Part shown: positions 41,386-50,498 of the stretch, in pieces
How the letters are laid out: each line of letters opens with the position of its first letter
How positions within the stretch are numbered: position 1 is the first letter of the stretch
From: Aquiluna sp.
GTDB lineage: Bacteria; Actinomycetota; Actinomycetes; Actinomycetales; Microbacteriaceae
DNA: 64,000 nucleotides
Reading direction: 5' to 3'
Assembly (NCBI GenBank): GCA_028095925.1
Contig: JAOHCW010000001.1
Coordinates: 1-64,000, forward strand
Translations under genes and position numbers: made by a program
Notes under the pieces: generated by a model
Told to the model about the DNA's origin: nothing
Databases searched by the model: none
Seen by the model: the letters and a program-made list of their open reading frames with translations, nothing else

Positions 41386-42474
41386 ATGCGGAAACTAGTC
41401 CTCTTGGCGGCCTCGGTTCTGGTTCTCACCGGCTGCAGCGCCGAGCCCGAAGAGACAATTGCTCCGACCCCTATCGCCACCCAGACTGCGACTCCGACCC
41501 CTACCGAAGAGCCTGAGCCGGAACCAATTCTTGTGGCGGCTCCGCTAACTGGGGTTTTGTATGAAGAGGGCACCAACGCCCTGCTTGAGCTTCCAGCGGT
41601 CTCAGCGAAGATCGACAACACCACTCCTGGCAGGCCACAGCTTACTCTGAACTCGGCAGACATTGTTTATGTCACAAGGGTCGAGATCGGCCTTACTCGT
41701 TTGCTGCCGGTTTGGCACTCCAGAACCCCCGAGGTCATCGGCCCGGTTCGCTCGGTGCGGCCAGTGGATGCGGCAATTGTTGACCCCTTCAATGGCATCT
41801 TCGTTTACTCGGGCGGTCAGGCGCCGTTCAAATCAGCCGCCAAGGCCACGGGCCTCATCATGAGCGATGAGGATACGGAGATGAATAACGACACCTACTT
41901 CAGGGAGAAGTCCAGGGTCGCGCCATGGAACCTGTTTTTTGAGGCGGCCGAGTTGCAGCTGCTCTACTCGGTTGAGCAGCCAGCCCCGGCTCCTGGTTTT
42001 GAGTTTGATGCCATACCGACTGCCGTCACCGATGGCACACCCGTGGTTGGCCTTGGGGTGAAGTATCCGCAGATGCATTCTGAGTGGGAGCTGGGAACTG
42101 CGATGTTTGACTGGTCGGTCAACGAGGAGCCCGCGTGGCTTAGAACCCAGGATGGTTCCGAGCACACTCAAGAGGGCGGCGAGAGGGTTGTTGCCAAGAA
42201 CGTTGTGGTCATGGAAGTTGCCCACGATCTGAGCTTTGTGGATCCAAAATATGGCGCTATTCCAAAGGCAATGCTTGAAAACAATGAGGGGATAGCCCAC
42301 ATCTTCTCTGACGGCTATTACCTACAGGCGGCCTGGTCTAAGGCCGAGAGTGGCGATCCGATTCTGCTTTCAACCACCGACGGCGGGCCGCTAAAGCTAG
42401 CCATGGGTAATACGTGGGTAGAGATGATGGACGTTCCCAAGAGCAAGCTGACCATCACCGAACCAGAGGCATAG
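41386..42474 (+). CDS. DUF3048-domain lipoprotein
   Basis: 362 residues from ATG 41386. Lipobox VLTGC (Cys17) is followed by a Pro/Thr/Glu-rich linker and a DUF3048 domain (SAKIDNTTPGRPQ, SADIVYVTRVEIGLTRLLPV, GPVRSVRPVDAAIV, FVYSGGQ). Similar to YerB-type proteins of Gram-positives. In-frame starts further upstream run through the DedA gene and would bury the signal peptide, so I reject them. Function unknown. Confidence 0.85.
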   Translation: MRKLVLLAASVLVLTGCSAEPEETIAPTPIATQTATPTPTEEPEPEPILVAAPLTGVLYEEGTNALLELPAVSAKIDNTTPGRPQLTLNSADIVYVTRVEIGLTRLLPVWHSRTPEVIGPVRSVRPVDAAIVDPFNGIFVYSGGQAPFKSAAKATGLIMSDEDTEMNNDTYFREKSRVAPWNLFFEAAELQLLYSVEQPAPAPGFEFDAIPTAVTDGTPVVGLGVKYPQMHSEWELGTAMFDWSVNEEPAWLRTQDGSEHTQEGGERVVAKNVVVMEVAHDLSFVDPKYGAIPKAMLENNEGIAHIFSDGYYLQAAWSKAESGDPILLSTTDGGPLKLAMGNTWVEMMDVPKSKLTITEPEA

Positions 42475-42477
42475 CTT

Positions 42478-42621
42478 TTGCGCGGGGTCAAAAAAGCCGA
42501 CCTTCCAAAAAAGGACTGTGAGCGCTGCGGCAGAGTGATGGTCTGGCGAAAGTCCTGGGCCAAAAACTGGGAGCAGGTCAAGTACTGCTCAGAGAAGTGC
42601 AAGCGGACTAAAGCTCTTTAG
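42478..42621 (+). CDS. DUF2256 small zinc-ribbon protein
   Basis: 47 residues from TTG 42478. DCERCGRVMVWRKSWAKNW followed by VKYCSEKCK matches the DUF2256 pattern of four cysteines around a Trp-rich centre. It begins three bases after the DUF3048 stop and overlaps the convergent galU stop by 14 bases. Function of the family is unknown. Confidence 0.75.
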   Translation: MRGVKKADLPKKDCERCGRVMVWRKSWAKNWEQVKYCSEKCKRTKAL

Positions 42622-43504
42622 AAAAGCCCTTTAGCCAATCTCTTAGGTCGTCCCCAATGTCCTCGCGGTCAACAGCAATTCTCAGGGTCGCCTTTATGAA
42701 GTCCAGCTTGTCTCCGGTGTCATAGCGTCTGCCGCGGAAGATAACTCCTCGAACGCCACCGGCAATCTCCTGGTGCTTTGCAGCATGCTGCAGAGCATCG
42801 GTGAGTTGAATCTCTCCACCCCTTCCGGGGTGGGTGCTTTCGAGAATGTCGAACATCTCGGGCCTGAGCACATACCTTCCTATTACAGCAAGGTTCGAGG
42901 GGGCCTTGTCGGCCTCTGGCTTTTCGACCAGGTCGGTCACCTCGACAACATCTCCGTCCTGCCTGCCAATGCTTGCCGCTCCGTATTGATGAATCTGTTC
43001 TTTCGGTACCTCCATGAGGGCGACTACGTTGTCGCCGGTTTCCTCGTGGAGCTTGAGCATCTGTGTTAGGCAGGCATCTCTTGAGTCGATGATGTCATCG
43101 CCGAGAAGGACCGCAAAGCTGTTGTGACCGACGTGGCTCTTGGCTCTTAGGACTGCGTGGCCAAGACCCCGGGGGTCTCCTTGCCTGGTGTAGTGAATGT
43201 CTGCAAGTTGGTTTGATGCCTGAACCGAGAAAAGCTTTTTCTCATCGCCCTTTTGGGAGAGAACCTGCTCGAGTTCTGCAACTCGGTCGAAGTGGTTTTC
43301 CAGGGTGTTCTTGTTGCGGCCGGTGATCATTAGCAAATCTGACAAGCCTGCCGAGACTGCCTCCTCGACCACGTATTGAATTACGGGCTTGTCGACAATC
43401 GGCAACATCTCTTTGGGCATCGCCTTGGTGGCGGGGAGGAACCTGGTTCCAAGTCCCGCGGCTGGAATTACCGCCTTGCGGACTAGGTAACTGCTTTGAG
43501 ACAT
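42608..43504 (-). CDS. galU: UTP-glucose-1-phosphate uridylyltransferase
   Basis: 298 residues. KAVIPAAGLGTRFLPATKAMPKE-type nucleotide loop (AAGLGTRFLPATKAMPKEML), DKPVIQYVVEEAVSAG, LLGDDIID and VTDLVEKPEADKAPSNLAV are all typical of GalU. It makes UDP-glucose, which the UDP-glucose dehydrogenase at 49111 and the glycosyltransferases nearby would consume. Divergent from the subtilase gene. Confidence 0.93.
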   Translation of the reverse strand: MSQSSYLVRKAVIPAAGLGTRFLPATKAMPKEMLPIVDKPVIQYVVEEAVSAGLSDLLMITGRNKNTLENHFDRVAELEQVLSQKGDEKKLFSVQASNQLADIHYTRQGDPRGLGHAVLRAKSHVGHNSFAVLLGDDIIDSRDACLTQMLKLHEETGDNVVALMEVPKEQIHQYGAASIGRQDGDVVEVTDLVEKPEADKAPSNLAVIGRYVLRPEMFDILESTHPGRGGEIQLTDALQHAAKHQEIAGGVRGVIFRGRRYDTGDKLDFIKATLRIAVDREDIGDDLRDWLKGFSKEL

Positions 43505-43584
43505 GGATAAAGCCTAGACTCAGTTTTCAGCAGATCCTCACCTTAGGTGTCTAAGATTTGCGTGAACTAGGGGAAGAAAAGAAC

Positions 43585-44874
43585 TTGGTTAGAAAAATCT
43601 TTGCGGCGTTATCCGTGGCCGTGCTCTCGGTCGCTGGCCTTGCGGCACCTGCGAGTGCAAATGTTGCTGAGCCTGCTTTTGACATGGTCAAGGTGAGTTC
43701 GGTTTGGGATGCTGGCCACACTGGATCTGGCGCGTCGATTGCCTTTATTGACCAGGGCGTCAACCTCACGCACGAGTACTTCCAGGGACAGGTCATAGAT
43801 GGTTTTTGCCTCTATGCCTCCTACACCAACAACTATTGCCCCAATGGCTCAAAGAGCCAGACCGGCTTGATTGCCGCATCCCAGCGAATCGTGAATAACT
43901 TCCCTGTATTTGCAGAGAACCACGGAAACATGGTGGCCGGCATTGCCGCAGGCAAACCGAACAGCGTTGCAGCTGGCGGCATCGCTCCCGATGCCAAGAT
44001 CGTGATGGCGAACATTGACCTCACTCTCGAGGGCATCACAGCAGCCACCCGCTACATCTCAGATCGGGCAGCTGCCAACAACACTGTCGCAGTCTCGCTC
44101 TCCTTTGGAGGCCTGTTCTCAGAGATGCCTCGCAGCTGGCTGCTCTGTGACAACAACCCAGCTCTTGCAGAGCTTGCGACATTGATTGGCGACATGAGGG
44201 ACCGCGGAATCATTACCTTTGCGGCCGCCGGAAATACCCCCGTCCTTGACATCGCAACCTCGGTTTTCCCAAGTTGTTTGCAGGATGTGGTGGCGGTGGG
44301 ATCGGTGAACTCCTCCGGAGAGATTTCTTGGTATGTAACCATGTCAGAAAAGATTGAACTGCTCGCTCCCGACTTCACGCGCTCTGCGGACACACTTGGC
44401 TATCTGACGGGCTCGGGAACCTCGGCCGCAACACCCATGGTTGCTGGCGCCTTTACTCTTTTGAAGCAGGCATTTCCTGACAAGACGAGCGAGCAGGTGT
44501 TAGCCGCTCTGAAGACCACCGGAACCATGGTCGACGACGTTATCCGCAAGGACATTCCGATGGTCAATGTCGCAGCTGCCCATAACTCGCTCGCCTCAGA
44601 TAACAGCGCTCCAGAGACCCCAGAGGAAAACCTTGAGCAAAAGGTGACCATCGGAACCTTCAATAGCTATATCGCCATCTACACAAAGGGCTACGAGGGT
44701 AGAAGGCTTACCGCGAAGGTGGCAGGCCGTTGGCTCAAGGTTGACCCAATCACGCTTGCCCCCGGTAAGAGCTACTCCCTCACTAAGCGCAATACCGGAG
44801 CTGGCTACCAAATAAGTGTCGAGGTTTATATCGACGGCGTGCTCAAGGCGGAGGACTCTGTCCTAACGCGCTAG
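43585..44874 (+). CDS. Secreted subtilisin-like serine protease (S8) with shared C-terminal domain
   Basis: 429 residues from TTG 43585, with AGGGGA upstream; the in-frame TTG at 43558 would add nine residues before the signal peptide. A Sec signal (MVRKIFAALSVAVLSVAG, cleavage near ASA) is followed by an S8 domain. The catalytic residues are Asp56 (AFIDQGVN), His113 (NHGNMVAGI), Ser280 (SGTSAATPMVAG) and oxyanion Asn217 (AAAGN). The Asp motif is D-Q-G rather than the usual D-T/S-G. No propeptide domain is evident. After a Glu/Pro linker, residues from about 353 form a domain also found at the end of the surface protein at 52 kb. Confidence 0.9.
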   Translation: MVRKIFAALSVAVLSVAGLAAPASANVAEPAFDMVKVSSVWDAGHTGSGASIAFIDQGVNLTHEYFQGQVIDGFCLYASYTNNYCPNGSKSQTGLIAASQRIVNNFPVFAENHGNMVAGIAAGKPNSVAAGGIAPDAKIVMANIDLTLEGITAATRYISDRAAANNTVAVSLSFGGLFSEMPRSWLLCDNNPALAELATLIGDMRDRGIITFAAAGNTPVLDIATSVFPSCLQDVVAVGSVNSSGEISWYVTMSEKIELLAPDFTRSADTLGYLTGSGTSAATPMVAGAFTLLKQAFPDKTSEQVLAALKTTGTMVDDVIRKDIPMVNVAAAHNSLASDNSAPETPEENLEQKVTIGTFNSYIAIYTKGYEGRRLTAKVAGRWLKVDPITLAPGKSYSLTKRNTGAGYQISVEVYIDGVLKAEDSVLTR

Positions 44875-45639
44875 CACGAAGCGAACTAGGTTCGCAGGTC
44901 CTCCCAGCTCGCGCATTCTTCTAAGTCCAAATCCAAGGCGAACTAGCGGTGCTAGAGCACCAAAGACCCGGGTGAATACTGCCGCTCTTGCAACCCGGTC
45001 GCGGCTGGTGCCCCAGCCAGAACCCGAGGAGTCTTCTGGGTGAGTAGCAACTGTGATCGGGACAAACTCGGCTTTGCCGCCGGCCCTCAACAGGTCTGCA
45101 ATAAAGATGTATTCGTCGCCGAGATAGTTTTCGCTACCGGCTCCAAAGTTCTCGTCAAACACCACACCAAACTGCCTGATGGCATCGACCCTGATGATCA
45201 TCTCGTAGGTGGCGGCTCTGGCCGAGTTCCAAACGCTTAGCTTCGCGGCAGACTTTGGATACTGCTTGCGAAGTCTTCCGCTGGGATCTTGAGCCTGAGC
45301 AAGAAGAAGAGAGAGCCTTGGGTTTTCATCTAAATACGTGACGGCTTCTTCTAGGCCGCTCTCGCTAAAGACGATGTCGTCGTCGGCGAATACCAGGTAC
45401 TCGCTTCTTGCTAGCCAGATGGCCCTGGTGCGACTCTTTGCCACGCCAGTGGATTGAAGCTCCTCAGCGCTTACGTCCCCGTGAGCTTTGAGTTTTGGAA
45501 AGTCGGCTAGCTGCCAGCTTTTCTCTCCTGGGTTCTGAACCACAATCACGGTTTCCCAGTCCGGGCGCTCCATAGGGGGCGTGATGTTTTGGATGCGCTC
45601 ACGGAGGACCGAGTAGCCGATGGTGAGTTTTAGGCTCAT
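44863..45639 (-). CDS. Glycosyltransferase family 2-like protein
   Basis: 258 residues. GVAKSRTRAIWLARSEYLVF and FADDDIVFSE supply the sugar-nucleotide-binding DDD motif of GT-A enzymes. The start overlaps the stop of the preceding membrane-protein gene (TAATG). Last gene of a five-gene minus-strand polysaccharide cluster (50421 down to 44863). Sugar specificity unknown. Confidence 0.82.
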   Translation of the reverse strand: MSLKLTIGYSVLRERIQNITPPMERPDWETVIVVQNPGEKSWQLADFPKLKAHGDVSAEELQSTGVAKSRTRAIWLARSEYLVFADDDIVFSESGLEEAVTYLDENPRLSLLLAQAQDPSGRLRKQYPKSAAKLSVWNSARAATYEMIIRVDAIRQFGVVFDENFGAGSENYLGDEYIFIADLLRAGGKAEFVPITVATHPEDSSGSGWGTSRDRVARAAVFTRVFGALAPLVRLGFGLRRMRELGGPANLVRFVLAR

Positions 45640-46409
45640 TAGAAGCTGTTGGCCTTGGCCCTTGCAAAGCGCATCAGAGCCGACGACACCGAGCTGAAGG
45701 TGGTGTTCTGGAGGCGAAGGCCCAGGAAGAACACGATGGTGTTGGCAAGGCTGATTTGGCCTTCGATGCTGAGCCAGATGAGAAGCGCGAATAGGACTAC
45801 TACTCCGAAGCTCGCGAGCAGCGTGCCGAACTCTGCCTGCTGGATTCTGGTGCCGAGGCGCTCCGCGGGGGTGACTGTTTCTTTGGCCCTCCGTTTTTGA
45901 ACAAACCCGCGTTGGGTCTTGAACTGCCTAACGAACAGAACCCCCATCACCTGCAGCACGATCAAGATGAAGGCAAGGTTGATGGCTGCAAAGCCTGGGT
46001 TTAGAAAGAAGAAGAAGGCTGCGATTACAAACATCTGGGTTAGGAAGGACAATACGTTCACAAGCTCGAGGGCCATGGCCCACTCCCAGCTTTCGGTGTT
46101 TGCGGTCTTCTGGCGCTCATCTGCTCCAAAGGCCTTGTCAAAAAACTTGACCCGGTAGGTCTTCTGGAGGTAGTTGGCAATTCGGGTGGTGGCAAAAAGA
46201 AGTGCGAAGAGGACGACCGAGATAACTATCTCCGCCACCGGCATGCCGGCACCGGAGACCACCAGGTCGGTGAAGAGCTTTGCGACGAGCAGCTCAGTGA
46301 CGGGGATTGCGGCGGCAATCAGTACTAGCAATATCAGCTGCCAGCGGTATTTGCCCTTGGGCACAAGTTGCCTGGATGACTTCCATAGCAATGAGGTCAT
46401 GCGCTTCAT
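45639..46409 (-). CDS. ABC-exporter-like membrane protein without ATPase
   Basis: 256 residues with about five or six membrane helices (LILLVLIAAAIPVTELLVAK, VISVVLFALLFATTRIANYL, FLTQMFVIAAFFFFL). The helix layout and basic loops resemble the transmembrane half of an ABC exporter, but there is no nucleotide-binding domain and no ATPase gene beside it. It is coupled by overlaps to the glycosyltransferase genes on both sides. Possibly a flippase part or scaffold for glycan export; not established. Confidence 0.6.
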   Translation of the reverse strand: MKRMTSLLWKSSRQLVPKGKYRWQLILLVLIAAAIPVTELLVAKLFTDLVVSGAGMPVAEIVISVVLFALLFATTRIANYLQKTYRVKFFDKAFGADERQKTANTESWEWAMALELVNVLSFLTQMFVIAAFFFFLNPGFAAINLAFILIVLQVMGVLFVRQFKTQRGFVQKRRAKETVTPAERLGTRIQQAEFGTLLASFGVVVLFALLIWLSIEGQISLANTIVFFLGLRLQNTTFSSVSSALMRFARAKANSF

Positions 46410-48160
46410 TTGAGCACCATCGCAATTGCCGTCTTGATATGCCCCTCAACCTCGGAAATCTTTTTGCTGGAGACCTTTATGGTCTTGGTGAGTTTTTTGA
46501 GGTTTGTCTTCGAAAGGTCTGTTGGCAGCACAATCGGGTTCATTACCTCGACGCCAGCGCCCAGTGCGTAGTCCTCGTACTTGATTCCGCTGCCGTGGAC
46601 GTTTTCCTCGTAGCCCTCGAAGGTGACTAGCGCGCAAGGGATGCCATAGGAGTGGCAGGTGATCATCACATGCATTGCTGCAGTGATCACGTAGTCATAC
46701 TCGTTCAGCTTGGTAACAAACTCTTTGATGTCCTTAGGTCTAGACATCATCACCGAGAGCTCATCGATCTTTCTCGGGAGCTTGAGGTTCGCAGAGCTAT
46801 GGGAGAAGTGCCTCACAAGCACACCCCTGCCATTTGTCTTGCCGCGCTTGACGCGATAGATCTTGGAAATCACAATCCCAGGATCACCAAATGATTTCAC
46901 TTCCGGACCCTTGGAGGCCCTAAGGGCTTTTGCGGTTAGCGGCCCCCTGACCGAGACATAGTTTGCCTTGCGACTTAGTTGAACATCATCTGTTGATATT
47001 CCGGTTCCAACCACCACGGCGCTCGACTGAATGAACCTTCCAATCGAGCCAAGAGAGATGAGGTGCTTCTTGCCAGTTGGTTTGGTAGGCGACTGAATGA
47101 TGACTCTTGCCTTGGAGTAGTGGGCAATGATCAGCGGTGATAGCCAGTCACCAAAGTTTCCCGGGAACGGCTTCGCCCACCACGTCAGCCTTATTGTCTT
47201 GGTCGACTTCTTTCCTGCGTAGTGCGCGAAGGTTTCTGCCGCCTCAAGGTTTGCTGCCTCGCCTTGAGAGGCAATGTATTTCTTGTTGAATCTCTCTTTG
47301 GCAGATTTGTATAGCTCTAGGTCTCCCTTGATTGAACCACCAAGAATCTCTCCCATTGCCCTGGCTCGCTCGGGATCAATGCTCCTTGCTTGACCCGAGG
47401 TCAGCACCCCGGTTACTCCGCTGGCATCAGCCATTCGTCTGAGGGGCCTTCGGATTGCATCTGGAAGGTTGCGTTCTAGCCTTTTTGCCTGCTGCAGGGC
47501 TCTTTTTTTGAGACCAACCTGCTTGCCGCCGCCATGCTGGACGACCTTGTTCTTGAACTCGGCGACGTTGCCGGAGCTGCCGAAGACAAAGAATGGCTGG
47601 CGCTGACCTAGCTCCAGAGGAGCCCGCTCACGAACTATGTCTGTTGAGGGGATCATCTGGAAAGTGAGGTGCTTGGCGTTAGCTCGCCATGCCTCCTCTA
47701 AGAAGTAATCATCGGTTGCTTTAACTTCGGCTCGTTGCTCTAGCTCGAAGGCATCCGCGATCAGCTTCCTTGCCTGCGGGGAAGTTCCCAGTCCCCAGAA
47801 GCTTGGCTCCCAGAACCTAGTTCTGTTTCCATAGCCAATCTGAAGGGGTGATCCGAAGCTGCGCTGGAAGCCGATCAGGTCAGCAGTTGAGTTAGCAATG
47901 TATTCGGGGAGGTAGTTGATGCGGCAGTCGATGTCCACCCAAAAAACTTTTTTGGTTGGGTTCTTATCGCAGACACTTTTGATGAAACCGATTTTGCGTC
48001 TGGTGGTGTCGGCCCAGTCTTCGCCAGGTGCCTTTGTTATCTCGAGAAGTTCGTGGTCAATGCCAAGTCCATCCAGCTGAGCTCTTAGGGCTTTAGCGTG
48101 GGAAGAGTAGTAATCGTCGGGAGTGTAGAAACTGCAGACAATCAGGTCTTGGCTGGTCAC
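46406..48160 (-). CDS. Fusion of glycosyltransferase and polysaccharide pyruvyl transferase domains
   Basis: 584 residues. The N-terminal part (about 1-215) looks like a nucleotide-diphospho-sugar transferase with a DxD (FWVDIDCRINY). The C-terminal part (about 315-584) has pyruvyl-transferase features: NFGDWLSPLIIAHYSKA, HLISLGSIGRFI, VVVGTGIS, SVRGPLTAKALR, and TAAMHVMITCHSYGIPCAL. Such enzymes add ketal pyruvate to glycan sugars, giving a negative charge. One polypeptide would both extend and modify a surface polymer. Confidence 0.75.
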   Translation of the reverse strand: MTSQDLIVCSFYTPDDYYSSHAKALRAQLDGLGIDHELLEITKAPGEDWADTTRRKIGFIKSVCDKNPTKKVFWVDIDCRINYLPEYIANSTADLIGFQRSFGSPLQIGYGNRTRFWEPSFWGLGTSPQARKLIADAFELEQRAEVKATDDYFLEEAWRANAKHLTFQMIPSTDIVRERAPLELGQRQPFFVFGSSGNVAEFKNKVVQHGGGKQVGLKKRALQQAKRLERNLPDAIRRPLRRMADASGVTGVLTSGQARSIDPERARAMGEILGGSIKGDLELYKSAKERFNKKYIASQGEAANLEAAETFAHYAGKKSTKTIRLTWWAKPFPGNFGDWLSPLIIAHYSKARVIIQSPTKPTGKKHLISLGSIGRFIQSSAVVVGTGISTDDVQLSRKANYVSVRGPLTAKALRASKGPEVKSFGDPGIVISKIYRVKRGKTNGRGVLVRHFSHSSANLKLPRKIDELSVMMSRPKDIKEFVTKLNEYDYVITAAMHVMITCHSYGIPCALVTFEGYEENVHGSGIKYEDYALGAGVEVMNPIVLPTDLSKTNLKKLTKTIKVSSKKISEVEGHIKTAIAMVLK

Positions 48161-48182
48161 GGGTAAAAACTACCAGTAGGTG

Positions 48183-49124
48183 TTATCTCGCGCCCCTAGC
48201 CAGCCCCCACCAAAACCCGATGCCCCAGGCGTAGTGCATGGTTGGGAGCACAATCATTAGCCAGAGTCTCGTTGCTGGCTTTAGGTCGCCTGCGTTCATT
48301 GCAGCAAATGCGATCACCAACAAATACAGGGTCACTGGCAACCAGAAGATTGTCGAAACCACTAATAGGGGCGGTATCCAGTAGCGGATGGCCGACTGGC
48401 CAGGCGCCTCTCTCGTCAGAGCACCGCGCCAAATTCCTGTGTTGAAAAACTGTTTGGCTAATGCTGGCCAGTTGTCTCTTGGGTAGTAGGTGACCTTGAG
48501 CCTTGGGTCAAACCATACGGTTCCCCCTGCCTCCCGAAGTCTTTTGTTGAGCTCCCAGTCCTGACCCCTTACCCACTTTGGATCAAAGCCGCCCACTTTG
48601 TTTAGCCAGCTCTTTTGGAAGCAGCCTAAATAAACACTGTCAACTGGTCCCGCGTTGCCGCCGAGGTGGAAAGCTCCACCACCTAGACCAATGCGATTGT
48701 TGTAGCCGTAGGCAACGGCTTTTTGAAATTCGCTCTCGCCTTCTGCAACCATCACGCCGCCGACATTTGCGGCTCCAGTTTCTTGGAGAACTACTTGGGC
48801 AAGTGCCGCATAGCCATTCGAGAGCTGGCTGTGTGCATCGACGCGAATGGCGGTTTCAAACTTTGCGGCGGCGATGGCGAGGTTAAGACCGGTTGCGGTG
48901 TCGCCAGCTGGGTTTTCGACGATGGTTAGTTTTGTTTTGTGCTGTTGCTTCAACTGGGAGGCAATGTCCTCAGTCGAATCTGTCGAGGTGGCAATGGCGA
49001 GAATCAGCTCACTACCACCCTTGTGCTCTTGATAGAAAACCGCTTCTACGGCTTCCTTTAGATGCTTTGCCTCGTTTCGCACAGGCATCACGAAGCTGAT
49101 GCCAATTTTTTTAGTTGTGGACAT
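48183..49124 (-). CDS. Glycosyltransferase family 2 (ExoA-like)
   Basis: 313 residues from ATG 49124 (MSTTKKIGISFVMPVRNEA), which overlaps the end of the UDP-glucose dehydrogenase gene. GT-A features: FVMPVRNEAKHLKEAVEAV, ATSTDSTEDIA, RVDAHSQLS and GQDWELNKRLREAGG. Two or three C-terminal helices anchor it. An earlier in-frame ATG (49184) lies inside the upstream gene and would add 20 unlikely residues. Confidence 0.85.
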   Translation of the reverse strand: MSTTKKIGISFVMPVRNEAKHLKEAVEAVFYQEHKGGSELILAIATSTDSTEDIASQLKQQHKTKLTIVENPAGDTATGLNLAIAAAKFETAIRVDAHSQLSNGYAALAQVVLQETGAANVGGVMVAEGESEFQKAVAYGYNNRIGLGGGAFHLGGNAGPVDSVYLGCFQKSWLNKVGGFDPKWVRGQDWELNKRLREAGGTVWFDPRLKVTYYPRDNWPALAKQFFNTGIWRGALTREAPGQSAIRYWIPPLLVVSTIFWLPVTLYLLVIAFAAMNAGDLKPATRLWLMIVLPTMHYAWGIGFWWGLARGAR

Positions 49125-50421
49125 TGCGACCAAGGGCGATGAGTCTCCAACCGGCTGCCTGCCAAGCAGCGACATCCAAAACATTTCGTCCGTCGATAAT
49201 CAACTTGTTTGCGACCAGTTTGCCAAAAGCTGTTGGATCGAGTGCTCTGTACTCCGACCATTCTGTCCCGAGGATGACAAGATCTTGGCCCTTGGCCGCG
49301 GCACTTAGAATCTGCTCCCTGATCAACGCCGGGTGCTTGTCCCCTAGTTCACCAAGCGCCACGGGGTCATGCACGGTTACCTGCGCACCCGCTTGGTCTA
49401 ACTGCAATGCAATGTCCAGGGCGGGAGAGTCGCGCATGTCATCAGAATCTGGCTTGAAAGAAAGCCCCAGCATTAGGACTTTTTTGTTTTTCAGCTCGCC
49501 AAGCTCCTGCGCGGCGAGCGTCACGACCCTTGCCCTTCTGCGCCGGTTGATTGCATCGACGTCTTTGAGAAAGCTAACTGCCTCACCAGCACCAAGTTCT
49601 TCGGCTCTGGCAACAAAGGCCCTGATATCCTTGGGCAGACAGCCACCGCCGAAGCCAATGCCGTTGCGAAGAAACTCGTTTCCGATGCGCTCGTCGTAAC
49701 CGATGGCCTTGGCAAGCTCAACCGCATCTGCGCCCGTTACTTCGGCAATCTCTGCCATAGCGTTAATGAAGCTGACCTTGGTAGCGAGGAATGCGTTCGC
49801 TGCCACCTTAACCAGTTCTGCCGTCGGCACGTCGACTTCGACCAGTGGCGTACCCTCATCAAGAATCGGCTTGTAGACGTCTTTGAGTTTGTGTGAGCTG
49901 TAGTCATCCCAGCTGCCAATAACAATCCTGTCTGGCTTTAGAGAGTCTTCGAGGGCTGTACCCTCTCGCAGGAACTCGGGATTCCAGGCAAGATGAATAG
50001 GGAAGCCTGCCACTTTTGACATTCGATTTCTTAGTGCCGCCGCAGTTCCGACGGGAACAGTCGACTTACCAACAACAACAGTTTCCGGCGAGACTGCCTT
50101 TGAAAGGGTTTCACCTGCCGCAAAGACAAACGACATGTCTGCTGAACCGCCAGAGCCTGTTTGAGGTGTCCCGACGCAAATAAAAACCACTTCTGCAGGT
50201 TCGGTCATTTCGAAGGACGTTTGGAACCTAACTAACTTCTCGGATAGAGCCTCTCGGAGAGCTACCTCGAGCCCTGGTTCATGAAATGAAATCTTGCCCG
50301 CGTTCATGGATTCCACCTTGGTCGAATCTATATCTATGCCGACAACCTCATGTCCGAGTTTTGCCATAGCGAGAGCGTGAGTCGCACCAAGATAGCCCAG
50401 CCCAACGACACACACTCGCAC
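49111..50421 (-). CDS. UDP-glucose 6-dehydrogenase
   Basis: 436 residues. Rossmann motif VVGLGYLGATHALAMAK, VVGKSTVPVGTA, catalytic-Cys segment GIGFGGGCLPKDIRAF and C-terminal VLMLGLSFKPDSDDMRDSPA are diagnostic of the UDP-glucose/GDP-mannose dehydrogenase family. UDP-glucose is the likely substrate because galU is close by; product UDP-glucuronate. GTG start. First gene of the polysaccharide cluster, divergent from the sigma factor gene. Confidence 0.9.
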   Translation of the reverse strand: MRVCVVGLGYLGATHALAMAKLGHEVVGIDIDSTKVESMNAGKISFHEPGLEVALREALSEKLVRFQTSFEMTEPAEVVFICVGTPQTGSGGSADMSFVFAAGETLSKAVSPETVVVGKSTVPVGTAAALRNRMSKVAGFPIHLAWNPEFLREGTALEDSLKPDRIVIGSWDDYSSHKLKDVYKPILDEGTPLVEVDVPTAELVKVAANAFLATKVSFINAMAEIAEVTGADAVELAKAIGYDERIGNEFLRNGIGFGGGCLPKDIRAFVARAEELGAGEAVSFLKDVDAINRRRRARVVTLAAQELGELKNKKVLMLGLSFKPDSDDMRDSPALDIALQLDQAGAQVTVHDPVALGELGDKHPALIREQILSAAAKGQDLVILGTEWSEYRALDPTAFGKLVANKLIIDGRNVLDVAAWQAAGWRLIALGRNVHN

Positions 50422-50454
50422 CCCTTAAGCCTATCTATCAGAGCTCATCAGGAA

Positions 50455-50496
50455 AGTTTCCGTAACGGTTTCTGGGCAAAGACCGTATATTTGGAG
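50455..50496 (+). promoter_or_regulatory. Probable ECF-type promoter of the sigma factor gene
   Basis: AGTTTCCGTAAC (50455-50466), 17 bases, then CGTATATTTGGAG (50484-50496). The same arrangement occurs before the surface-protein gene (51969-52010). With TATATT as -10, transcription would begin at or next to the ATG at 50499, giving a leaderless mRNA. Confidence 0.6.
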
Positions 50497-50498
50497 CA

